Positions 22,949 to 29,826 of a stretch of DNA of 29,826 nt are shown in pieces. This stretch comes from Candidatus Neomicrothrix sp. UBA2983. GTDB taxonomy: Bacteria > Actinomycetota > Acidimicrobiia > Acidimicrobiales > MedAcidi-G1. A program made the translations under genes and the position numbers. The first letter of the stretch is position 1. Each line of letters starts with the position of its first letter. Under the pieces are notes generated by a model. The model saw only the letters and a program-made list of their open reading frames with translations, did no database searches and was not told the DNA's origin. Where the stretch lies: positions 592-30,417 of the forward strand of contig DEAL01000005.1 of NCBI GenBank assembly GCA_002346745.1. Direction: 5' to 3'.

Positions 22949-23944
22949 ATGGCCGACCACGACCAACTGGTCGCCACCATGACCGGCGGCCTGGCCCCCG
23001 AGCCGCCGCCGTTCGCCGGCAGCGACCGCCTCCACCCCGACGGCCGTCCCCGGGGCGCCTTCCGCGACGAACTGCGACGCGTCCCCGTGGCCCGCAACGT
23101 GGCGACGGTGCTGGGGGCACTCGCCACGCCCGTGCTCGTCGTGTGGGCCGCCGTCACGCTGTCGCACCCCGTCGCCTGGGTGGCCGCCGTCCCGCTCATG
23201 GCCATCGCCCAGAACCGGCTGTTCATCCTCCACCACGAGGCCGCCCACCGGGCGCTGTTCCCCGACCGTCGGGTCAACGACGCCGTCGGCATCACCCTCA
23301 TCGGCTGGCTCACCTTCGGCACCGGCAGCCACGGCTACCGGCTCGGGCACGTCCACCACCACCGCGACGAGTTCGGCCCCCAGGAGCCCGACTTCCTCCT
23401 CTACAGCCTCTACCCGATCACCGCCGCGTCGATGCGGCGCAAGCTGGTCCGCGACGCCACCGGCGTGTCCGCGTTCCGGATCGTCCGGCCCCGCTTCCAG
23501 CGGCTCGGCGACGTGCGCCACCGGCGCCTCACCTACCGGTTCCTGCTGGGCCAGGCCCTCATCGCCGCCGCCTTCGCCCTGGCCGGCCACCCGTGGCTGT
23601 ACCTGCTGCTGTGGGTGCTGCCTTGGGCGTTCCTGTACCAGCCGCTGAACCGACTGCGGGCCATCGCCGAGCACGGCGGCATGACCCGCTCCGACGACCG
23701 CCGCCGCACCAGCCACCACGTGCGCCAGTCGCTGCTGGCCCGGCTGCTGATGGTGCCGTGCAACGTCGGCTACCACCTGGCCCACCACGCCGACATGACG
23801 GTCCCGATGTGGAACCTGCCGCGCCTCCACGCCGTCCTCGTCGAGGACGGCTACGTGGGCGACCTCGAGTGGCCGTCCTACCGGGCGCTCTGGCGGGCCC
23901 AGCGCTCCCAGCCCGCCGGGTCAGGCGCGTCGACGGCCGCCTGA
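22949..23944 (+). CDS. Membrane fatty acid desaturase family protein
   Basis: A 331-residue membrane di-iron enzyme of the FA_desaturase family. All three histidine boxes are present: HHEAAH (95-100), HVHHH (134-138) and HLAHH (276-280). Hydrophobic segments lie near 53-88, 112-124, 198-213 and 215-231. Such enzymes introduce double bonds into, or hydroxylate, acyl chains, or act on carotenoids or sphingolipid-like substrates; the sequence does not say which. The long proline- and acid-rich N-terminus (1-45) should be cytosolic. ATG 22949 lies 6 bases after TACCCT. No ferredoxin or reductase partner is encoded beside it. Confidence 0.9.
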   Translation: MADHDQLVATMTGGLAPEPPPFAGSDRLHPDGRPRGAFRDELRRVPVARNVATVLGALATPVLVVWAAVTLSHPVAWVAAVPLMAIAQNRLFILHHEAAHRALFPDRRVNDAVGITLIGWLTFGTGSHGYRLGHVHHHRDEFGPQEPDFLLYSLYPITAASMRRKLVRDATGVSAFRIVRPRFQRLGDVRHRRLTYRFLLGQALIAAAFALAGHPWLYLLLWVLPWAFLYQPLNRLRAIAEHGGMTRSDDRRRTSHHVRQSLLARLLMVPCNVGYHLAHHADMTVPMWNLPRLHAVLVEDGYVGDLEWPSYRALWRAQRSQPAGSGASTAA

Positions 23945-23960
23945 GCGGCCGGCGACCGGG

Positions 23961-24251
23961 TCAGACGTCGATCACCTCGACCACGTCGAGGTTGCGGAAG
24001 GTGATGTCGCCCACCTTCGCCGCCTCCTCAGCAGCCGCCTCCTGGGTGCCCTCGTGCTCGCTGTTGGCCATCGCCTCCTCGTAGGAGTCGAACTCGACGA
24101 TCTGGACGACGAGGCCCGGGTCGTCCCGGTCGACGCAGACCGTGGCCCGCCTTGCGGTGGTCTGGTCACCCATCGACGCCTTGTACTCGTGGATGCCCGC
24201 GATGGCCTCCTCGGCCGTCGAACGGAACTCCATGACCTGGTAGAAGCGCAT
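23961..24251 (-). CDS. Small ABM-like (dimeric alpha-beta barrel) protein
   Basis: A 96-residue protein that looks like a dimeric alpha-beta barrel of the antibiotic biosynthesis monooxygenase (ABM) type: FYQVMEFRSTAEEAIAGIHEY at the N-terminus, then VVQIVEFDSYEEAMANSEHEGTQEAAAE, which matches the E-F-x-s-x-e-e-a-x-x-n-s pattern of ABM proteins. Many of these carry no enzymatic activity and bind small hydrophobic ligands. It lies 90 bases downstream of the zinc-ribbon gene on the same strand. No -10 hexamer with leaderless spacing precedes the ATG; a G-rich stretch (24267-24252) could serve as ribosome site. It may be expressed from the upstream gene. Confidence 0.68.
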   Translation of the reverse strand: MRFYQVMEFRSTAEEAIAGIHEYKASMGDQTTARRATVCVDRDDPGLVVQIVEFDSYEEAMANSEHEGTQEAAAEEAAKVGDITFRNLDVVEVIDV

Positions 24252-24341
24252 TCCCCGCCCCCCTGCTCGTGATCGGAAGCAACCACGCTCCCACGCACCG
24301 GGAGTCGGCGCAACCGGTCGGATCAGGAGCGGGGCCGGTCG
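24252..24341 (-). other. 90-base intergenic region with a hairpin and a 7-bp repeat
   Basis: CTCCC at 24288-24292 pairs with GGGAG at 24300-24304 across a 7-base loop. CCGGTCG occurs twice, at 24314-24320 and 24335-24341. These could form the 3' end of the zinc-ribbon transcript or the 5' region of the ABM-like gene; I see no clear promoter in it. Confidence 0.4.
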
Positions 24342-25130
24342 TCAGACCAGGCGGCGGAGGGCCTCGGTCAGGGTGGTGGCGGCCTTCACGAGTTCGTCCT
24401 CGGGGGTGTCGCCGGCCGCCAGCAGGTCGACCAGGCCGGTCGAGCGCTCGCCGAGGGCATCCCAGAGGCGGGCGTCGATCCCGAACGGCGGCCGGTGGCC
24501 GGCCACCACCGGCGCCAGGTCGACCACCCGGGACACCCCGGTGTCGTCGCGCGGGTCCTTTCGCAGCCGGTCGCAGGCGACGAACAGCTCGCTGAGCACC
24601 CGGTTGCCCTCGAGGCCGTCCAGCTCGGGTCGCTCGTCGGCGCCGGCCTCGAAGGCGTCGATCGCCGACTCGACGGCGTCCTCGTCGCTGGCCAGCACCA
24701 CCAGGTCGCCGACCTCGTCGAACTCGTGTGGGATGCCCAGCCGGGACAGCAGGTCGGAGAAGGCCGTCTGGTCGTCGGCGGCCCACTCGGCCAGCTCGTA
24801 GGCCAGCTTCTCGGCGTCGGGGTCGAGAACCGGGCCGCCGGACGCCTGAGCCGCCGGCAGCAGCTCGTCGACCGTCGCCTCGTCGGCGGCCCGTACCACC
24901 AGCGTGGCGCCCTGCCAGGCGTGGGCGATGCCCTCGCCGGTCAGCACCTGGTCGAGGATGCGGCGGGACTCGCCCGCCCACTCGTGAAGCTCGTAGGCCA
25001 GCTGCTCCTCGTCGGGCGCCCCGACGTCGCCGGTCGACGACGGTGCCTCGTCGACGAGGGCCACCCCGCACTCGAGGCAGTCGGACACGGTCGGGGCGTA
25101 CTCGATCCCGCACTGGAAGCACCACGGCAT
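24342..25130 (-). CDS. Zinc-ribbon protein with an internally duplicated domain, function unknown
   Basis: A 262-residue soluble protein with three parts. Residues 1-30 form a zinc ribbon, CFQCG...CLECG (C4, C7, C18, C21). Residues about 42-94 and 106-161 are two copies of one domain: each begins with a LAYELxEW motif (44-51 and 109-116) followed by a D/R-rich helix, GI-x-H, a V-V strand and a D/E-x-x-V-x-x helix. This resembles DUF2007-type putative signal-transducing domains. The C-terminal ~100 residues are helical, with a D-R-L-R-K-D-P motif (187-193). ATG 25130 was chosen because CAGGAT precedes it by 7 bases and the zinc ribbon then starts the protein. No function is known to me. Confidence 0.75.
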   Translation of the reverse strand: MPWCFQCGIEYAPTVSDCLECGVALVDEAPSSTGDVGAPDEEQLAYELHEWAGESRRILDQVLTGEGIAHAWQGATLVVRAADEATVDELLPAAQASGGPVLDPDAEKLAYELAEWAADDQTAFSDLLSRLGIPHEFDEVGDLVVLASDEDAVESAIDAFEAGADERPELDGLEGNRVLSELFVACDRLRKDPRDDTGVSRVVDLAPVVAGHRPPFGIDARLWDALGERSTGLVDLLAAGDTPEDELVKAATTLTEALRRLV

Positions 25131-25137
25131 GGGCGAC

Positions 25138-25143
25138 ATCCTG
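25138..25143 (-). promoter_or_regulatory. -10 hexamer of the zinc-ribbon gene (leaderless, variant)
   Basis: CAGGAT, a 7-base spacer, then the ATG at 25130. Confidence 0.42.
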
Positions 25144-25198
25144 TCAGGCCGCGGGCCCGCTCCCACCCCCGCCGGCCGATGCACACCCAACGGACGCA

Positions 25199-25213
25199 GG
25201 GTCGTGGCGACCC
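25199..25213. promoter_or_regulatory. Perfect dyad upstream of glpX
   Basis: GGGTCG-TGG-CGACCC: six-base arms with a three-base centre. It covers about -42 to -28 relative to the proposed transcription start at the GTG, where an operator for a dimeric regulator would fit. Confidence 0.45.
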
Positions 25214-25226
25214 CGCCGCCGGGGGG

Positions 25227-25232
25227 TAGCGT
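25227..25232 (+). promoter_or_regulatory. -10 hexamer of glpX (probably leaderless)
   Basis: TAGCGT with an 8-base spacer to the GTG at 25241, one base longer than the longest spacer in the other cases. Confidence 0.52.
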
Positions 25233-25240
25233 CGGCGCCC

Positions 25241-26242
25241 GTGAGCAGCGACGCATCCTCCTCCGAAGCCCCCGACCGCAACCTGGCCCTCGAGCTGGTC
25301 CGGGTCACCGAGTCCGCCGCCCTCGCCGCCTCACGGTGGATGGGGCGCGGCGACAAGGAGGGTGCCGACGGCGCCGCCGTCGACGCCATGCGCCAGATGC
25401 TGCGCACCGTCCAGATGGACGGCTTCGTGGTCATCGGCGAGGGCGAGAAGGACGAGGCGCCGATGCTCTACAACGGCGAGCAGGTCGGCGACGGCTCCGC
25501 CCCGAACGTCGACATCGCCGTCGACCCGATCGACGGCACCACCCTCACCTCGCTCGGCCGAGGCAACGCCCTGGCGGTCATCGCCGTCAGCGACCGGGGC
25601 ACCATGTTCGACCCGGGCCCGTGCGTGTACATGGAGAAGATCGCCGTCGGCCCCGGCTGCGCCGACGTCATCGACATCGCCCAGTCGCCGACCGAGAACC
25701 TGCGCCGGGTCGCCGAGGCCAAGGGCGAGGAGGTCCGCGACCTGACCGCCGTGATCCTCGACCGGGACCGCCACAGCGACCTGATCGCCGAGGTCCGTGA
25801 CTCGGGTGCCCGGATCCGCCTCATCCCCGACGGCGACGTGGCCGGCGCCATCTCGACGGCGTGGCCCGACTCGGGCGCCGACATCCTGTTCGGCATCGGC
25901 GGCACACCCGAGGGCGTGATCTCGGCGGCGGCCCTCAAGTGCATGGGCGGCGCCCTGCAGGGTCGGCTGTGGCCCCGCAACGAGTCCGAGCGGTCCGCCG
26001 CCATCGAGCAGGGCTACGACCTCGACGCCGTGCTCGACACCGACGACCTGGTGACCGGAGACAACTGCTTCTTCGCCGCCACGGGCATCACCGACGGCGA
26101 ACTGGTCAAGGGGGTCCACTACTCGCCCGGGCAGGCCCGCACGCAGTCCCTGGTGATGCGCTCGAAGTCCGGCACCGTGCGCCTCGTCGAGGCCCACCAC
26201 CGCCTCCAGAAGCTCGACGACATCTCCGCCATCGAGTACTGA
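25241..26242 (+). CDS. glpX: Class II fructose-1,6-bisphosphatase
   Basis: GlpX hydrolyses fructose 1,6-bisphosphate to fructose 6-phosphate, a key step of gluconeogenesis; in many actinobacteria it is the main FBPase. The 333-residue protein has the metal-binding GEGEKDEAPML (67-76 region) and DPIDGTT (D95, D98), the family's Li+-sensitive phosphatase signature, plus GIGGTPEGVISAAALKCMGG and GVHYSPGQARTQSLVMRSKSGTVR. The GTG at 25241 gives the typical start, VSSDASSSEAPDRNLALELVRVTE. A perfect dyad 13 bases before the -10 hexamer may be a regulatory site. It is divergent from the zinc-ribbon gene and convergent with the atp operon. Confidence 0.96.
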   Translation: MSSDASSSEAPDRNLALELVRVTESAALAASRWMGRGDKEGADGAAVDAMRQMLRTVQMDGFVVIGEGEKDEAPMLYNGEQVGDGSAPNVDIAVDPIDGTTLTSLGRGNALAVIAVSDRGTMFDPGPCVYMEKIAVGPGCADVIDIAQSPTENLRRVAEAKGEEVRDLTAVILDRDRHSDLIAEVRDSGARIRLIPDGDVAGAISTAWPDSGADILFGIGGTPEGVISAAALKCMGGALQGRLWPRNESERSAAIEQGYDLDAVLDTDDLVTGDNCFFAATGITDGELVKGVHYSPGQARTQSLVMRSKSGTVRLVEAHHRLQKLDDISAIEY

Positions 26243-26261
26243 CCCCGGCCCTCCGCCGGGG
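26243..26261. terminator. Perfect hairpin right after glpX
   Basis: A seven-base stem, CCCCGGC with GCCGGGG, and a five-base loop (CCTCC), beginning at the base after the glpX stop. There is no T-tract, as is common in actinobacterial terminators, and it could act in both directions. Confidence 0.55.
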
Positions 26262-26318
26262 GACCAGTCCTTCAGCAAGAAGCCGGGGCACCCCGTCCGA
26301 GCGCGAGCCGAACAGTCA

Positions 26319-26370
26319 CCGCATCCACACTCGTGACGGGCCGAACGACCCGCCCGGGAACCGGATGCGG
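26319..26370. repeat. Inverted repeat downstream of atpC
   Basis: CCGCATCC (26319-26326) and its exact complement GGATGCGG (26363-26370) enclose 36 bases that can form an inner CGGG/CCCG stem. It starts 6 bases after the atpC stop on the minus strand, so it may stabilise or end the atp transcript. The remaining bases of the 26243-26376 gap show nothing else. Confidence 0.45.
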
Positions 26371-26376
26371 CCGGCG

Positions 26377-26775
26377 TCAGCCCTCGGCGCCAGCGACGGC
26401 CAGGCGGATGTCGGCGCGGGCCAGGTCGGCGGCCGCGGCCTCGTCGTCCTTGTCGGCCGACAGCGCCGACTCGGCGTCCGCCTTCGCGACCCGGGCACGC
26501 TCGACGTCGATGTCGCCGGCCGACTCGGACACGTCCGACAGGATGCTGATCTTCGTCCCGGCCACCTGCACGAACCCCCGGTGCACCGCGAACGTGTCGC
26601 GGCCGCCTTCGGGGCGGATCACGTCGACCGACCAGACGGCCAGCACGCCGATGAACGGCACGTGACCCGGCTGGAAGGCGATGTCGCCGCCGCCCACCGT
26701 GCGGGCGATGACCATCTCGGCCTCACCCTGGTAGGTGATGGCCTCCGGCGAGACCAGTTCGACCTGGAACGACAT
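26377..26775 (-). CDS. atpC: F1 ATP synthase subunit epsilon
   Basis: Epsilon sits in the central stalk and regulates ATP hydrolysis. The 132-residue protein has the N-terminal beta-sandwich (FQVELVSPEAITYQGEAEMVIART, DIAFQPGHVPFIGVL, FAVHRGFVQVAGTKISILSD) and a C-terminal helical part rich in Ala, Asp and Glu (from about 88), which in other species can insert into the F1 barrel to inhibit hydrolysis. It is the last gene of the operon, 8 bases after the atpD stop, and has no good SD of its own, so coupling to atpD is likely. The protein is complete. Confidence 0.93.
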   Translation of the reverse strand: MSFQVELVSPEAITYQGEAEMVIARTVGGGDIAFQPGHVPFIGVLAVWSVDVIRPEGGRDTFAVHRGFVQVAGTKISILSDVSESAGDIDVERARVAKADAESALSADKDDEAAAADLARADIRLAVAGAEG

Positions 26776-26783
26776 GGCGGCGA

Positions 26784-28205
26784 TCAGGCCTCGAGCTCGC
26801 GGGCCTTGCGCTGCGCGTCCTCTGCACCGCCGACGTTGAGGAACGCCTGCTCGGGCAGGTCGTCCAGCTCGCCGTCCACGAGGGCGGCGAACGAGTCGAC
26901 CGTCTCCTCGACGGGCACAGTCACGCCGGGCAGGCCGGTGAAGACCTCGGCCACGTTCATCGGCTGCGACAGGAAGCGCTGCACCTTGCGGGCCCGGGAC
27001 ACCGTGATCTTGTCCTCCTCCGACAGCTCGTCGAGGCCGAGGATGGCGATGATGTCCTGAAGCTCCTTGTAGCGCTGCAGGATCTCCTGCACCCGGCGGG
27101 CCGTCTCGTAGTGCTTGTCGCCGACGACCTCGGGGGTGAGGATCGTCGAGGTCGAGGCCAGCGGGTCCACGGCCGGGTAGATGCCGAGGGCCGCGATGTC
27201 ACGGCTCAGCTCGGTGGTGCCGTCGAAGTGGGTGAACGACGTGAACGGCGCCGGGTCGGTGTAGTCGTCGGCGGGCACGTACACGGCCTGCATCGACGTG
27301 ATCGACCGGCCACGGGTGGTCGTGATCCGCTCCTGGAGCTCGCCCATCTCGTCGGCCAGGGTCGGCTGGTAGCCCACCGCCGACGGCATGCGGCCCAGCA
27401 GGGTCGACACCTCGGAGCCGGCCTGCACGAACCGGAAGATGTTGTCGATGAACAGCAGCACGTCCTGGCCCTGCTCGTCGCGGAAGTACTCGGCCATGGT
27501 CAGCGCCGACAGGGCCACGCGGAGGCGGACCCCCGGCGGCTCGTCCATCTGGCCGAACACCAGAGCGGCCTTCTCGAGCACGCCCGACTCCTCCATCTCG
27601 AGGCGCAGGTCGGTGCCCTCACGGGTGCGTTCGCCGACACCGGCGAACACCGACACGCCACCGTGGTTGGTGGCAACGCGGTTGATCATCTCGGTGATGA
27701 GCACCGTCTTGCCCACGCCGGCGCCGCCGAACAGGCCGATCTTGCCGCCCTGCAGGTACGGGGTGAGCAGGTCGATGACCTTCACGCCGGTCTCGAACAT
27801 CTGGGCCTTGGGCTCGAGCGAGTCGAACGACGGGGCGCTGCGGTGGATGCCCCACCGGTCGGCACCCACGCCGGCATTCGGGTCGTCGAGGCCCTGGCCG
27901 ACCACGTTGAACACGTGGCCCAGCGTCTCGTCGCCCACCGGCACGGTGATGCCCTGCCCGGTGTTGCGCACCGGCGTGCCCCGGGTGAGGCCGTCGGTCG
28001 GCTTCATGGCAATGGCCCGCACCCGGCTCTCGCCGATCTGCTGGGCCACCTCGGCCACGATCGTCACGTCGTTGCCGTCGACGTTGACGTCGAACTCGAG
28101 GGCCGTGTTGATCTCCGGGAGTTCCCCCTGGGGGAACTCGGCGTCGATCACCGGACCGGCGATGCCGACGATGCGGCCGTCCTTGAGGTCGGTGGCGGTC
28201 GTCAT
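26784..28205 (-). CDS. atpD: F1 ATP synthase subunit beta
   Basis: The catalytic subunit of the F1 sector, at the inner face of the cytoplasmic membrane. It has 473 residues, the normal length. Walker A is GGAGVGKT (160-167), the catalytic glutamate lies in AGVGERTREGTDL (E192) and Walker B is LLFIDNIFRF (D254). The DELSEED signature near the C-terminus reads LDELSEEDK, as expected. It is 33 bases downstream of atpG and has a good SD (AGGAG, 28211-28215) 5 bases before the ATG at 28205, which fixes the start. Confidence 0.99.
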   Translation of the reverse strand: MTTATDLKDGRIVGIAGPVIDAEFPQGELPEINTALEFDVNVDGNDVTIVAEVAQQIGESRVRAIAMKPTDGLTRGTPVRNTGQGITVPVGDETLGHVFNVVGQGLDDPNAGVGADRWGIHRSAPSFDSLEPKAQMFETGVKVIDLLTPYLQGGKIGLFGGAGVGKTVLITEMINRVATNHGGVSVFAGVGERTREGTDLRLEMEESGVLEKAALVFGQMDEPPGVRLRVALSALTMAEYFRDEQGQDVLLFIDNIFRFVQAGSEVSTLLGRMPSAVGYQPTLADEMGELQERITTTRGRSITSMQAVYVPADDYTDPAPFTSFTHFDGTTELSRDIAALGIYPAVDPLASTSTILTPEVVGDKHYETARRVQEILQRYKELQDIIAILGLDELSEEDKITVSRARKVQRFLSQPMNVAEVFTGLPGVTVPVEETVDSFAALVDGELDDLPEQAFLNVGGAEDAQRKARELEA

Positions 28206-28210
28206 GGTTG

Positions 28211-28215
28211 CTCCT
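28211..28215 (-). promoter_or_regulatory. Shine-Dalgarno site of atpD
   Basis: AGGAG, then CAACC, then the ATG at 28205. Confidence 0.75.
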
Positions 28216-28238
28216 GGTGTCTCTTCAGATCTCGGGGT

Positions 28239-29168
28239 TCAGTACTCGGCGCCCACAGGGGCGGGTTCTTCGGAATCGTCGTCACTGCCAAGGGCCTCGG
28301 CGCCGCCGACGATCTCCATGATCTCGGTGGTGATGGCGTCCTGGCGGGCCTGGTTCATCTCGCGCGAGAGCTTGGTGATCAGCTCCTCGGCGTTGTCGGT
28401 GGCGGCCTTCATGGCCCGCTGGCGGTTGGCGTGCTCGGACGCCGCCGACTCCAGCAGGGCGCCGAACAGGCGGGCCTCCACGTAACGGGGCAGCAGGGCC
28501 TCGAGCACGCCCTCCGGGGAGGGCTCGAACTCGAAGGCGCCGCTCACGCCGGCGTCGCCCTCGGCGGCGATCGACTCGGTGCTCTCGAGCGGCAGGAAGC
28601 GGCGGGTCGCCACCTTCTGGCTGCCGAGGCTCAGGAACTCGGTGTAGACGAGCTCCACCCGGTCGATGCGACCGTCGGTGAACAGCGCCGCCACCTCTTC
28701 GGCGATGCGACGGGCGTCCTCGTAGGACGGGTTGTCGCTGATGCCGTCGGTGTACGAGTCGATGGCGTAGTTCCGGAAGGCGAAGTAGTCGCGGGCCTTC
28801 TTGCCGATCACGATCAGCGAGTAGTCCGCACCCTCGGAACGGGCGTTCTGCACCTGGCGCTCGGCGGCCTTGATGACCGACGAGTTGTACGGGCCGGCGA
28901 GGCCCCGGTCGGACGAGATGACGATCACGCCGACCCGCTCGACCTTCTCGGCCTGGCGAAGTAGCGGATGGTCGACCTCGGCACCACCGGCGGCGAGGTT
29001 CTCGATGACCGAGGTGATCTGCTCGGCGTACGGCTTGGCCATGCGGGCCCGCTGCTGCGCCTTCACCACCCGGGTGGCGGCGATGAGCTCCATCGCACGA
29101 GTGATCTTCTTGGTGTTCTGGACACTGCCGATGCGGCGCCGCAGCACCCGTTCCCTACCGCCGGCCAC
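28239..29168 (-). CDS. atpG: F1 ATP synthase subunit gamma
   Basis: Gamma is the rotating shaft of F1. The 309-residue protein is about 20 residues longer than E. coli gamma (287). It has the coiled-coil N-terminus (RRRIGSVQNTKKITRAMELIAATRVVKAQ), VIVISSDRGLAGPYNSSVIK and the C-terminal helix ASEHANRQRAMKAATDNAEELI...MNQARQDAITTEIMEIVGGAEAL, all conserved. The extra length lies in a central loop around FLPLESTESIAAEGDAGV and in an acidic tail (GSDDDSEEPAPVGAEY). The GTG at 29168 has an SD-like GAAGGG 8 bases before it. It lies 78 bases after atpA. Confidence 0.97.
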   Translation of the reverse strand: MAGGRERVLRRRIGSVQNTKKITRAMELIAATRVVKAQQRARMAKPYAEQITSVIENLAAGGAEVDHPLLRQAEKVERVGVIVISSDRGLAGPYNSSVIKAAERQVQNARSEGADYSLIVIGKKARDYFAFRNYAIDSYTDGISDNPSYEDARRIAEEVAALFTDGRIDRVELVYTEFLSLGSQKVATRRFLPLESTESIAAEGDAGVSGAFEFEPSPEGVLEALLPRYVEARLFGALLESAASEHANRQRAMKAATDNAEELITKLSREMNQARQDAITTEIMEIVGGAEALGSDDDSEEPAPVGAEY

Positions 29169-29246
29169 GGCACGTTCCCTTCGCGGGGGTGCGCCGGACC
29201 ACCGTCGGGGCGGTGCTCGGGGTGCAGGTCGGGCGGGTCACGTCGG

Positions 29247-29826
29247 TCACTCGGCGCCGGCCGAGATGTCCTCCTCGGGGAGGGTGGTGTCGGTGTCGAC
29301 GATGTTCGAGTCGGTGTCGGTGGCCTCGGCGTCGGGGGCGTCGCCCTCGGTCACCGAACCGACGAACTGGCCGGCGAAGGCGGCGACGGCGGCGTCGAAC
29401 GCCTCCTCGTCGGCGATCTTGCCGGAGTCGCGGATGTCGGCCAGCACGTCGGCGTGGCGTGTCCGGAACCAGTCCAGCAGCTCGGCCTCGAAGCGGCGCA
29501 CGTCGGCGATGTCGACGCCGTCGAGGTGGCCTCGCGTGCCGGCCCAGATGGACACGACCTGCTCCTCGACCAGCAGCGGCGAGTTGAGGCCCTGCTTGAG
29601 GAGCTCGGTGAGGCGGTAGCCCCGGTCCAGCTGCGCCTGCGACACGGCGTCGAGGTCGGAGCCGAAGGCGGCGAACGACTCCAGCTCGCGGAACTGCTGC
29701 AGGTCGGACTTGAGCGTGCCGACGGCGGTCTTCATGGCCTTGATCTGGGCGGCCGAGCCGACGCGCGACACCGAGATGCCAACGTCCACGGCGGGACGCA
29801 CACCCGACTTGAACAGGTCGTCCTGG
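29247..29826 (-). CDS. atpA: F1 ATP synthase subunit alpha, C-terminal part (gene runs off the window)
   Basis: The non-catalytic nucleotide-binding subunit. About 190 residues from the C-terminal domain are present, starting at QDDLFKSGVRPAVDVGISVSRVGSAAQIKAMK, the conserved block near residue 360 of the protein. The E. coli homolog ends shortly after the helix that matches residues up to FAGQF. This protein continues for 33-38 more residues, with 12 Asp/Glu and no Lys or Arg. Mycobacterial alpha also has a C-terminal extension, which there suppresses ATP hydrolysis; whether this unrelated-looking acidic tail does the same is unknown. Truncation is by the window edge only. Confidence 0.97.
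   Translation of the reverse strand, partial: QDDLFKSGVRPAVDVGISVSRVGSAAQIKAMKTAVGTLKSDLQQFRELESFAAFGSDLDAVSQAQLDRGYRLTELLKQGLNSPLLVEEQVVSIWAGTRGHLDGVDIADVRRFEAELLDWFRTRHADVLADIRDSGKIADEEAFDAAVAAFAGQFVGSVTEGDAPDAEATDTDSNIVDTDTTLPEEDISAGAE

Noticed and set aside
25151..25160. 10-bp palindrome GCGGGCCCGC upstream of glpX
   Set aside because: Made only of G and C in a GC-rich intergenic region and far from the -10 hexamer; easily due to chance.
26319..26370. Possible small RNA or tRNA-like fold downstream of atpC
   Set aside because: The arms pair perfectly, but the element is only 52 bases and has no D-arm, anticodon stem or GGTTCGA T-arm; a simple 3'-end structure is more likely.

Overview
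The window is a very GC-rich (roughly 70+% by eye), gene-dense chromosomal segment. GC-rich third codon positions, GTG starts, 4-base gene overlaps, an Asp-type MurA, a mycothiol-enzyme-like DsbA protein, a PASTA kinase and the iscS-mnmA-ligA-gatCAB gene order all point to an actinobacterium. Acidimicrobiia (Ilumatobacter/Iamia-like) is my best guess, by inference only. I see no rRNA, tRNA, CRISPR array, insertion sequence, phage gene or plasmid feature. The longest stretch without a gene is 134 bases (26243-26376).

Layout: 1-983 is the 5' part of ilvD, followed by a MATE exporter. 2335-6352 holds gatC-gatA-gatB and a class II aldolase-like gene. 6383-8320 encodes a membrane Ser/Thr kinase with four PASTA domains, then a small anchored protein. 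8833-13989 carries ligA, a membrane protein, mnmA and a cysteine desulfurase. 14037-19453 is a run of short units: methyltransferase, DsbA-like protein, AIM24 protein, zinc-finger rhomboid protease, DMSP-lyase-type cupin, enoyl-CoA hydratase, Nfu-type Fe-S protein and a 58-residue membrane protein. 19450-26242 carries murA, an MFS transporter, a small hydrolase, a fatty acid desaturase, an ABM-like protein, a zinc-ribbon protein with a duplicated domain, and glpX. 26377-29826 is the end of the F1 ATP synthase operon (atpA partial, atpG, atpD, atpC).

Most functions are housekeeping: tRNA-dependent amidation (GatCAB), tRNA thiolation (IscS supplies sulfur, MnmA uses it), DNA ligation, Fe-S maturation, peptidoglycan precursor synthesis, branched-chain amino acid synthesis, gluconeogenesis and ATP synthesis.

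The strongest unexpected signal is in the promoters. Twenty genes that head transcription units have a -10-like hexamer (consensus TANNNT, often TAGCCT, TAGCGT or TACCCT) ending 6-8 bases, usually 6 or 7, before an ATG or GTG, with no Shine-Dalgarno site. That is the geometry of leaderless mRNAs. Operon-internal genes use GTGA overlaps or SD sites instead. Two divergent gene pairs (15507/15568 and 20715/20796) have overlapping -10 hexamers on opposite strands, with a leaderless gene on one side and an SD-led gene on the other. The second of these also has a twin 16-bp repeat in the leader and an apparent ATT start codon. CTAG is very rare here, and all eight copies I found lie in stop codons or in -10 hexamers.
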